Below the pieces are notes generated by a model. It searched no databases and was not told the DNA's origin. It saw nothing but the letters and a program-made list of their open reading frames with translations. The translations under genes and the position numbers were made by a program. Shown piece by piece: positions 36,333 to 44,138 of a stretch of DNA of 64,000 bases (positions within the stretch are counted from its first letter, which is position 1; every line of letters starts with the position of its first letter). This DNA comes from Reinekea sp. G2M2-21 (GTDB taxonomy: Bacteria > Pseudomonadota > Gammaproteobacteria > Pseudomonadales > Natronospirillaceae), in assembly GCF_015687175.1 (NCBI RefSeq), contig NZ_JADPQG010000002.1, positions 620,001 to 684,000 of the forward strand, read 5' to 3'.

Positions 36333-38696
36333 TTACTCCGGGATGATGTCCATGCGCAGATGATGAACCGAGATGTCACCATTATTTTGCGCAATAACGG
36401 TTTTACTGTCTCTAACCCAACGCAATTGGAATGTTGCGCTTTCCGCGATGCGCGATGTCCTGACTTGGTTCGCATTTTCGTTTAACAGTGTGTGTAATGC
36501 AGTTTCAATTAACGCAATACCATCGTTTGGCTCGTTGGCAATTGCTACATGGACGTTACTGTCGGTCGCCATGTTGGTCTCCCGTGGCTCTGTGACCCAC
36601 ATATTGTTTCCCGATCGTAGCACGCGTTGACCTTGTACCCAGCGACTCATTCGTAAGTTTGCAATGGAAAGTGGCTGATCCGCAGACGAATAGAGTTGAA
36701 CGTTGCTGAGGTCAATAGCCCAGGCAACACCGTTGTCGATGTCCAAAAAAGACCGATCGCCCGACTGAGACAACCTGATTTGGCTGCGAGGTTCTAAGGC
36801 GATGATGTTTGTATGTCCGTTCTCAACGGCGAATCGGATTGCCGAAAGCAGGGCCGGTTGTTCACGGTTGGAAACCGTCAGCAGGCTGTCTGTAACCGAA
36901 AGAAGTGTACCGGCTGCGCTTATGCCGCCGCGGGCTAACGCCTCTGATTCCGTTTGATTCCAGACAAGTTGCGTGGCGTCATTGATGGCCAGAGTATCAG
37001 TGAGTCCGCTGAACAGTGCAGCGGCGCGTCCCACAGAGAGAATGCGCAGTTGTTTTTGTTCTATCCGTTGCGCGATAGCCAACCATTCAAGTGTCGGTCG
37101 ACGGCTACCAGGTTCCACTTCGGGCAGCCAGGTATTCAGCAAACGCATAACGTCACCGTTGTCGATGATCAGTACGTCTGCTTGGGCAATCGCCTTCAGA
37201 TTTGCAGAGGCGTCATCGCATTGCTGTTCTGCCGTTCGCGTGCGGTTGGGATATTCTGCGAGATCAGATAATTGACCTCCTTCGCGAATAAACCAGCTGG
37301 CGTATTGATCACATTGATGTCGCAAACGGGCTTTGGCCAGTCCAGGGTCCACAGCAAGCCAATAGGCGTTAACTGACATAGCAGTGAACAGAGAATCGAG
37401 GTCGGTTGCCTGCGCAAAGCTCGACGGCGCACCACCGGTGACATACACAACCGAGCTGCCACCGGGTAAATATCTTTCCAGCGCGTTAATTGCGTCACGT
37501 TGCGCCGTGTTCTGCGGCTCAAACAGCCTGGTCTTACCGGGTGTGACAGCAGGTTGTAACAATTGGACCATGAGCTCTTGCGCTAACGCGTCGCCCAAAT
37601 GCAGAAGCAGACCATGGCCGTTTGTGTAAGCTGGCTCAATGGGCAAAAACTGTTGCGCTGTTTCATCCCATTGACCGTAGACCTCACCAAACTGTTCAAC
37701 AAAAGAATTCAACGATGGAAAAACGACGCGTTGCCCTGGCATACCCTGTAACCGACGAATAACCGCGAGTACAAGGTTGCGAACATTGGTTGCCAGATAG
37801 TCGTTTGGGTCTATACCCCAGTCGGCATCCTCTGCTTGATCAAGTATTGTTAGCGTGGCGTCTTCAATGACCCATTGATCATTGTCCTGCAGCATAGTGT
37901 TGAGCCAGTTTCGTGTCGTTGGCGTCAGCGTTTCGTGGTATAAACGCCAACCGTCCAGTGTGACCGCCGCAGACGTCATGTGCTTGCCTGCGAAGGCGTT
38001 GAGTAACTGCGACCAACTGTATTTTGTCGCGTCGTCTTCCTCGTACAAGGTCAGCAACAATTGTTGTAACGCCTGGTAGTCATCCGGCGCCAGGTTCTGA
38101 ATAATGGGCGATGCGTTAATCCGGGACAGGGCATCAGTGTCGACGGCGAACAACGGCGTTTGCTGTCCGTAAACCAAGTCGCTGAGAACATCGAGCTGTG
38201 CGGCGGTCAGTCTCAACCACAGTTCAGAACCAACTTCCGACGTTTGTATTTCCGTGACGAAAGCAACCCAATCCGAAAAAACGAATTCCGGTCGGTCTTC
38301 AGGTATCAGGTTGGTCAAAAACGTAACCAGTTGCGAACGAATGGCGGGATTCGGCCAGCGATCTGAATAACGCTCATCCAACAGGGTGTTTTGAATCCGC
38401 GATGAACTCAGCACCACCGTACCGCGGGGGAAGCGAAGTATATCAGACTCCGGTAGCGTCCAGTTTGGCGCAGACTGACACGAATTTTCCGCGGTAGAAC
38501 TGCAAAATTTTGGCCATTCACTGATAACCAACATTGTTTCTTGAGGCGGAACTGATTCTGGATCAGTCTCGTCACTTACCGGTTCTGAAGCACTGGTGTT
38601 TTGAAGTGGTTTTTCCTCATTCAGACTTGAGACATTACAGCCGGTCATCAGCGCAAACGCTAACAGGGTGGCTACTACACAAAATTCTCGGTTCAT
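36333..38696 (-). CDS. Large lipoprotein with possible S51 (cyanophycinase)-like region
   Basis: A 787-residue lipoprotein: the signal peptide ends in LMTGC, a lipobox, so it is anchored to a membrane by Cys20. Residues from about 400 on read like a Rossmann-type peptidase S51 domain: VVYVTGGAPSSFAQ, ADVLIIDNGDVMRLL, then RILSVGRAAALFSGL where cyanophycinases have the serine loop GTSAGA, then LLSVTDSLLTVSNREQPALLSAI and a final FLDIDNGVAWAIDLS strand. The serine seems to be missing, so if the homology holds this is a non-catalytic member. The first 400 residues match nothing I know. Last gene of a three-gene operon. Confidence 0.65.
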   Translation of the reverse strand: MNREFCVVATLLAFALMTGCNVSSLNEEKPLQNTSASEPVSDETDPESVPPQETMLVISEWPKFCSSTAENSCQSAPNWTLPESDILRFPRGTVVLSSSRIQNTLLDERYSDRWPNPAIRSQLVTFLTNLIPEDRPEFVFSDWVAFVTEIQTSEVGSELWLRLTAAQLDVLSDLVYGQQTPLFAVDTDALSRINASPIIQNLAPDDYQALQQLLLTLYEEDDATKYSWSQLLNAFAGKHMTSAAVTLDGWRLYHETLTPTTRNWLNTMLQDNDQWVIEDATLTILDQAEDADWGIDPNDYLATNVRNLVLAVIRRLQGMPGQRVVFPSLNSFVEQFGEVYGQWDETAQQFLPIEPAYTNGHGLLLHLGDALAQELMVQLLQPAVTPGKTRLFEPQNTAQRDAINALERYLPGGSSVVYVTGGAPSSFAQATDLDSLFTAMSVNAYWLAVDPGLAKARLRHQCDQYASWFIREGGQLSDLAEYPNRTRTAEQQCDDASANLKAIAQADVLIIDNGDVMRLLNTWLPEVEPGSRRPTLEWLAIAQRIEQKQLRILSVGRAAALFSGLTDTLAINDATQLVWNQTESEALARGGISAAGTLLSVTDSLLTVSNREQPALLSAIRFAVENGHTNIIALEPRSQIRLSQSGDRSFLDIDNGVAWAIDLSNVQLYSSADQPLSIANLRMSRWVQGQRVLRSGNNMWVTEPRETNMATDSNVHVAIANEPNDGIALIETALHTLLNENANQVRTSRIAESATFQLRWVRDSKTVIAQNNGDISVHHLRMDIIPE

Positions 38697-38702
38697 CGGG
38701 CG

Positions 38703-39497
38703 TTAACCCCCCATTTGCATGAGTGCGTATTCTTCAAGCATGACATCAAGTAACTGATGGGTTTGGCTGCCATCCGGTAACGTGAGCAACAAATCAACGT
38801 ACTCGTTAACATTGTCATCGTTCAAATACGGCAAAATGGATTGCGCGACAACGGGTGAAACGTTCACACTGCCGGTTTGCAGGCTGTTTTGCAGTACGTC
38901 ATCTATGTCAGGCTGATAACCGTCGATGGGTTGGTGACTGAGCAAAACCATCGCTGTTTCGGTAATTTTTGCGTCGTGCGACGTTTCAATCACGGTTAAC
39001 AGCGGGTATATCATCTCGGGATGGGCGTCAATGTCCGCCAGAATGGACAATGCCATGGCCTGTACGTGACCATCCTGTGCCGCGAGTGCATCTAACGCGT
39101 ATTGACGGCCATCGGCCCCGGATATCTGACCGTCCATTATTGCGCTATGCAATGCGCTCAAGGCAGCCCGATAGTGTTGACCGGCTTGTATATCTTCCAT
39201 GCGCGGATCATCGTTGGAAAAGTGGCAGCCGGACGGCTGTTCATAACAGCGACGGGCATCTGCCAGAGCGTTTATGACATTTTGCTCGTTTGCGGCTAAG
39301 GTCTCAGGTGCTGGCTGTGTTACTTCGTTTGCCCCTTGTGTGGTGACGATTTCAGAGTCGTCAGTCATTTCGTGCAATGGAATCAAGTCGCGATCCGCAG
39401 TTGACTGTGGTGACGGCTGATGCAAAACCAACCAACCGACTGTACCGGTGGCCGCCAGGGCCACCAATACGCTGAGAGTTACCAATAGTGATTTCAT
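38703..39497 (-). CDS. Membrane-anchored helical-repeat (HEAT-like) protein
   Basis: A 264-residue protein with an N-terminal signal anchor (LLVTLSVLVALAATGTVGWLVL) and a helical periplasmic body. The helices of about 15 residues (ALDALAAQDGHVQAMALSILADIDAHPEMIYPLLTVI) suggest HEAT-type repeats; there are two cysteines (CYEQPSGC) in the linker. It lies between the transglycosylase and lipoprotein genes with gaps of 13 and 6 bases, so the three are one operon and the protein is probably a scaffold in the periplasm. Confidence 0.65.
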   Translation of the reverse strand: MKSLLVTLSVLVALAATGTVGWLVLHQPSPQSTADRDLIPLHEMTDDSEIVTTQGANEVTQPAPETLAANEQNVINALADARRCYEQPSGCHFSNDDPRMEDIQAGQHYRAALSALHSAIMDGQISGADGRQYALDALAAQDGHVQAMALSILADIDAHPEMIYPLLTVIETSHDAKITETAMVLLSHQPIDGYQPDIDDVLQNSLQTGSVNVSPVVAQSILPYLNDDNVNEYVDLLLTLPDGSQTHQLLDVMLEEYALMQMGG

Positions 39498-39510
39498 CCT
39501 TTACCTCAGC

Positions 39511-42500
39511 TCAGTTAAAACGGTGCATCCAGATACCGCCGCGGTCGATTGCCCGCTCGAAAGCAGCTTTGCTGTAATGCACAGCTCTGCCTCCGGTACG
39601 GGTGGTGACGTAACCGCCTTTATAGCGTTCATTCCAGCGTCCATTTGGGTCGTGCACAATGTAGTTGGAGCCGTCGAAACCAATGACTTCAACGATGTGG
39701 CCAGCGCCGGTAAACCAGCCGTGCACGACCGTCGGTATACCGGCTTGTGCTCGAGCACGCAGTGCCGATACGGTGCCACCGTATGTAATGGAGTCGCGTA
39801 GTCCGCTGCCGACCCGTTTTGCTTCAGAGTCGAATATCCGTTTCAAACCTTCCATGGTGAATTGCAGATAGTATTTTTTATAGATGTAATCCGGTGTGCG
39901 TTTACCGAGTTTTTCTTTGCTGGTGATGCCATAAAAATCCAGCGCCATACTGATGGACGTGATGTTACAGGCACGCCATCCTTCGCTGGCGTTATAGTTC
40001 TGGTTGTAATACGGAAAACTCGAACTGACCGGCGGCTCCAGACTGGCATCGGCATCTACCCATGCATAAAACGCTGCACTCCAGCGTTGCAGGTAACACC
40101 CGTCCCCGCCTTGTTTAGCGACGCACTCTTTAACTAAAATTTCAGAGAACGGACCGTAAACATTGACGGGTTTATTGTCCTGGTACTCCACACATCGATT
40201 GCTCATGTGTTCAACCCGTCTCGTGCCGGTCGGGCAGCTGTTGGTTCCGCGTAAACCGCGAACGTAGTTGATTGACCAACGGGGAATGCTAACCGTGTGT
40301 CCGTTGACATCGACTGCGATCCCTTCAGTACAGGCGGGGCCTCCATCCGAGTTCACACAACCGTCGACCATTGCCTGTGGAAAGGGACCGTAACCGTGAG
40401 TTGCAGAGGCACAGAAGCCGAGCGTTTTATCCCAAGTGCTGCCCACTGGGCATAACGGGTAACCACTTTGTTGAGGAGGTTCTGGGTCGGTGGGCTCATC
40501 TGGCTGATCGGGTGTATTCAAGTCACTGGCGTTGATGACCGCAGAGTAAACGCTCGGTGCCCATCGATTCAGGTAGCAGGCATCGCCCATACCCATTTGC
40601 CAGCACGTTTCGACCATCGCACTGCTGAACGGTCCGAAAACATTTTGCGCGGTATTGTTGACTTCATCAACACAATGGAATCCATAACTGGCGGAAGGCG
40701 TCGCGCCAAACGGACAAACAGCTTGATAGTTGATCGTGTCCTGAGCCAACTTGCGATGGAAATTGCGATTCCAGCGTTGGATAAAATGAGTGACACCGTC
40801 AATGACGACTTCAAACTCATCGTCACATGAACGGGCTTCTTGCGAACTGGACATGGAGCTTTTGCAGCGTTCGGTTAATTGTGCCGGAAAGGGTCCGTAC
40901 GTGTTCAGTTCATCGACACAGGCATTGACTGTCGCATCGTACCAGGCTCCGTTTGGACAAACCGCTGCTATTGTGGTGTTGTCTTGTGGTGCGCTGACGA
41001 CAGAAGCCCAATTTTCAACAGTGCCATTTCCGAGCACGAAGCCACCGTAGATGTAACCATCGACTCCCTTGTACTCGACCTGGTAATAGAGTTTGTTTTC
41101 GCTGTCGAACACCAAAACGTCTTTGACTAACACGATGGCATCTTTCGGAATACGCGTCAGTACCTGACCGGTCTGTGGTGCTGTGCGCAGATTAACGCCG
41201 ACATCATTGTTTATTTGTATCCATTGCCCATGCCGTCCTAACTCCAACGATGTGGCAGTGTCCGATGCGCTGGTGGTTAACCAGTCCTGAAAATCCCGAT
41301 GATCACCGCCCCAGATAAAGCCAACCTGATTGTCGAATTGAACGCGGTAAAAGCGATTGAAATTTTCGGTATTGGTCACCGCAAAATCCAGAATCTGCAG
41401 CTGGCTGTCAGCGGGAATATCGAGGAGTTTTAAACCACCAGGTGTGGCTCTGAGTACATTATTTTTGGTAAGAGTGACCACATCCGTTACCGCAAACAAA
41501 CCGTTCACTGTGGACTGACACACATCGTGCGAGCTGAGTACTTTGCGATCATACAGCCCGACATCGGCCGGCGTCCGCTGGATGACACTGCTGGCATCAT
41601 AAGGTGCAATGCCAGCCAGACAAGTCGCGTGCTTGTCGGATTCGATACAGTACATGGTATCGTCTTTCAAAACGCAGGCTTCACCTGTGGTCAGCTTGAT
41701 TAATGCATTATTGAGATCCTCTCCGCTATCGGATTCGCTGCAATTGTTCCCGCCGTTGATCAGGCAAGGGACATCCAAACTGGCGTTTCGATTCAGATCG
41801 GCGACATAGTCTTCCCAATCGCGGGCGTTCCATTTCTGTAAGAAACCAATATCGTTACGCGCCCAAGTGTCCTTTGGGTTGGTCCAACGGCATATTTTTG
41901 AAGGACCGCCGTTGTAGGCTGAATAGGCAGCGCGTGCCCGGCTTTTCCAATCACTCGCCGACGAGACACAGGCTTGCGATGGTGCTCGCTGCCAGGCGGC
42001 ATAGTATTCATCGAGGGAGTAGGTAATATTTTCGACCAGATTCCAGCCCTTACCTTCCTGTAACGCTGGATAGTGCCAACGATCGTCAACCTGCATAAGC
42101 CCATGACCATGGCCGTAGTCGCCGCGCATCATTTTAAGCCGTCCATCGCTGGCTTTTCGGTAATGAGACCAATAGCTTTCCTGATGCGAAATTGCATAGG
42201 CGGCTTTGATCCAAGCATTGGTTTCCGCAGTTGATGCATTGGGTTTGCGTATTTTCAGATAGTAAACGGCGGTGTCGCGCACGAGCGGCAACATCTCTTG
42301 CATAAATCGTCGTTGTTCGGCCGTTTTCGATGAAACCTGATCGTTAAAAATAACGGGTTGATAGCGTTGCTGCGCCGCGGTTGCGTTGGCAAATGCCGAA
42401 ACATCACAACCGTAAGGGGCGCGACCAAAGGTCCAACTGCCACTGACTGAGTTGTAACATTTCCAATTTGCAGCGGTATCGCGATAGGCTGCCTCAACGT

Positions 42501-42570
42501 TTACTGAAATGACTGCGGTCAGTGCGACGAGCAGGTACCAACGCCAACGTATCCTCTTCCAATTTAGCAT
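39511..42570 (-). CDS. Secreted lytic transglycosylase-SH3-repeat-C39 peptidase protein
   Basis: A 1019-residue exported protein with a signal peptide (about 1-28). Residues 95-240 are an SLT-like transglycosylase: the catalytic Glu is in AISHQESYWSHY (E131), followed by GHGHGLMQVDDRWHY. Two SH3-like domains follow (about 375-520; NNVLRATPGG and VGVNLRTAPQTG). Then four tandem repeats of 74-86 residues (about 535-850), each with CPxG, a later Cys-Val, YGPF, a Cys, and an aromatic end. The C-terminus (855-1019) is a C39-like cysteine peptidase: ACNITSISMALDFYG with Cys, GAGHIVEVIGFD with His, HDPNGRW with Asp. It probably cuts peptidoglycan and a peptide at the cell surface. First gene of the operon. 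Confidence 0.82.
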   Translation of the reverse strand: MLNWKRIRWRWYLLVALTAVISVNVEAAYRDTAANWKCYNSVSGSWTFGRAPYGCDVSAFANATAAQQRYQPVIFNDQVSSKTAEQRRFMQEMLPLVRDTAVYYLKIRKPNASTAETNAWIKAAYAISHQESYWSHYRKASDGRLKMMRGDYGHGHGLMQVDDRWHYPALQEGKGWNLVENITYSLDEYYAAWQRAPSQACVSSASDWKSRARAAYSAYNGGPSKICRWTNPKDTWARNDIGFLQKWNARDWEDYVADLNRNASLDVPCLINGGNNCSESDSGEDLNNALIKLTTGEACVLKDDTMYCIESDKHATCLAGIAPYDASSVIQRTPADVGLYDRKVLSSHDVCQSTVNGLFAVTDVVTLTKNNVLRATPGGLKLLDIPADSQLQILDFAVTNTENFNRFYRVQFDNQVGFIWGGDHRDFQDWLTTSASDTATSLELGRHGQWIQINNDVGVNLRTAPQTGQVLTRIPKDAIVLVKDVLVFDSENKLYYQVEYKGVDGYIYGGFVLGNGTVENWASVVSAPQDNTTIAAVCPNGAWYDATVNACVDELNTYGPFPAQLTERCKSSMSSSQEARSCDDEFEVVIDGVTHFIQRWNRNFHRKLAQDTINYQAVCPFGATPSASYGFHCVDEVNNTAQNVFGPFSSAMVETCWQMGMGDACYLNRWAPSVYSAVINASDLNTPDQPDEPTDPEPPQQSGYPLCPVGSTWDKTLGFCASATHGYGPFPQAMVDGCVNSDGGPACTEGIAVDVNGHTVSIPRWSINYVRGLRGTNSCPTGTRRVEHMSNRCVEYQDNKPVNVYGPFSEILVKECVAKQGGDGCYLQRWSAAFYAWVDADASLEPPVSSSFPYYNQNYNASEGWRACNITSISMALDFYGITSKEKLGKRTPDYIYKKYYLQFTMEGLKRIFDSEAKRVGSGLRDSITYGGTVSALRARAQAGIPTVVHGWFTGAGHIVEVIGFDGSNYIVHDPNGRWNERYKGGYVTTRTGGRAVHYSKAAFERAIDRGGIWMHRFN

Positions 42571-42939
42571 AGTGAATTCCTTTATTTGTTTTGTTGAATC
42601 TCAATGAGGTCCCGCATTATTTTTTTGTGATTCCACAGCGAAGCCAGTGGGTTAGCTGCATGGGTGTGGACATCTATGGCGAAACCTTGACTCAGGCTTT
42701 GATCGCAGGTCATTGTGCGTTTCCGTAGGGGGCGGGCTAGGTTCAAAAAGGACAAGTGTGTGTTCGCTGGCGTCAGCGAATTGGTTTTCAGACGCGCATC
42801 ACCTATTGGGAATTTGCGCTTTCAGGCTTCACGGAGAATTCGTTATACTGGCTTGGCAATGGAAATATGCCGTCCGCTAAACACGTGCCTAAGAATTTTT
42901 TTGCGTCCTTGAAATGAGTCAAGGAGAGAGTGTTCTCTC
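42571..42939. promoter_or_regulatory. Divergent promoter region between envelope operon and AraC gene
   Basis: About 370 bases with no gene. A 6-base stem CCTTGA/TCAAGG sits at 42908-42925 and an overlapping GAGAGA...TCTCTC dyad at 42925-42939, just before a short leader frame. The minus-strand operon promoter must lie near 42580-42700. No known operator recognised. Confidence 0.4.
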
Positions 42940-43023
42940 ATGAACAGCGGAGTTTTCAGCCGGAGTATCGAGCGCATCGAGCAACCTGACGCTGTATGCA
43001 AGACAAAGGAATGGTCAAAATGA
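42940..43023 (+). CDS. Possible 27-residue leader peptide overlapping the AraC start
   Basis: A short frame (MNSGVFSRSIERIEQPDAV...) ends in a TGA that overlaps the AraC ATG as ATGA (43020-43023). AAGGAG lies 13 bases before the ATG, longer than ideal. Overlap of this type usually means translational coupling. Whether the peptide is made is not known. Confidence 0.35.
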   Translation: MNSGVFSRSIERIEQPDAVCKTKEWSK

Positions 43024-44024
43024 ATCGTGATTTAACAAGTTTTTTAGCCCAACTGAATCATCACCACAAGTTGGCGCTACCTGAAATCCTTCTGCAAAAA
43101 AGTCAAAATCAAAAACATTGTCAATTTGATCTGGATAGCATCTATCATTTGATCGATACGATCATTGAACGCGCACCCTCGAATATAGGCTTAAAGTCCA
43201 GCGAACTGATTCAGCCAAATTCTTTTTACGGACTGGGGTACTTGTTCATGAGTGCCCGTAATCTATTGGATGCCTGTCAGAAAATTGCGCAGTTCCCTAA
43301 TTTTTATCATCGCTTGGCGACGTTGAGCGTTTGTGTTGATGGTCGCCATGTGCACGTGCGGGTGTCGAATCGTGCCACCCAAGCCTTAACCAATGCGGTG
43401 ATCAATGAGGCGATGCTGTCTATTCTGTATCGATACACGGACTGGTTGGGCATTGAAAACATGCAGCACACGCGCTTTGAATTTACCCACCAGAAATTGT
43501 GCCACCCGAGTGATTACCAGACTCATTTGCATCAGATTCCGGAGTTTTGTGCGCGACGCAACAGCATGATTGTGCCACTAAGTGCAGCGACCCGTGAATT
43601 TCACAGTTATGAACCGCAATACCATGAAGCCTTGCTTTATCGCCTGAAAGCCGAACATCAGATGTTGAACGATACGTTACCCATGCGTGTGCAGCGGATC
43701 ATTCGCGAAGAACTGGCGGTTTCATCGGTTACTCGGGCAGAGGTTGCGCGGCAGTTGGGTATGAGCGAAAAAACGCTTGAACGGCGCTTGAGTGAGTCTG
43801 ATCTGAGTTTCAGTGCTGTGTTGCAGCGTACCCGTGAGACGCTTGCTGATATGTATCTGAAAACGCCCGGTATGTCCATCGACGAGATTGCGCGGAAGCT
43901 TGGATACAGCGATCGCAGTGCCTTTACCAAAGCCTATAAACGTTGGACAGGCAACACACCCAGTGTTACGCACATCTCAACCTCTGTCGACACCGGTCAT
44001 TTCGGACTCGCGTCGGTTTTCTAA
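43020..44024 (+). CDS. AraC-family transcriptional regulator
   Basis: A 334-residue regulator. The N-terminal domain is of the arabinose-binding-like type of the OruR/ArgR group (SSELIQPNSFYGLGYLFMSARNLLDACQKIAQF). The C-terminal HTH pair is VTRAEVARQLGMSEKTLERRLSESDLSFSAVLQRTRETLADMYL and MSIDEIARKLGYSDRSAFTKAYKRWTGNTPS. The ATG at 43020 has AAGGA at about eight bases and overlaps a short leader frame. It lies between the envelope operon (divergent) and the peptidase-NatAB genes (same strand) and could control either. Confidence 0.85.
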   Translation: MNRDLTSFLAQLNHHHKLALPEILLQKSQNQKHCQFDLDSIYHLIDTIIERAPSNIGLKSSELIQPNSFYGLGYLFMSARNLLDACQKIAQFPNFYHRLATLSVCVDGRHVHVRVSNRATQALTNAVINEAMLSILYRYTDWLGIENMQHTRFEFTHQKLCHPSDYQTHLHQIPEFCARRNSMIVPLSAATREFHSYEPQYHEALLYRLKAEHQMLNDTLPMRVQRIIREELAVSSVTRAEVARQLGMSEKTLERRLSESDLSFSAVLQRTRETLADMYLKTPGMSIDEIARKLGYSDRSAFTKAYKRWTGNTPSVTHISTSVDTGHFGLASVF

Positions 44025-44138
44025 CCCAGATAGCCCGGAGTTGGCCTGTTGATATTTGAACCATGACCATTGACCATGGCGTTCTTTGCCGACCAAGGTA
44101 ATACTGCGCACGGTTCAACATCAGCACAAGGATTTCGT

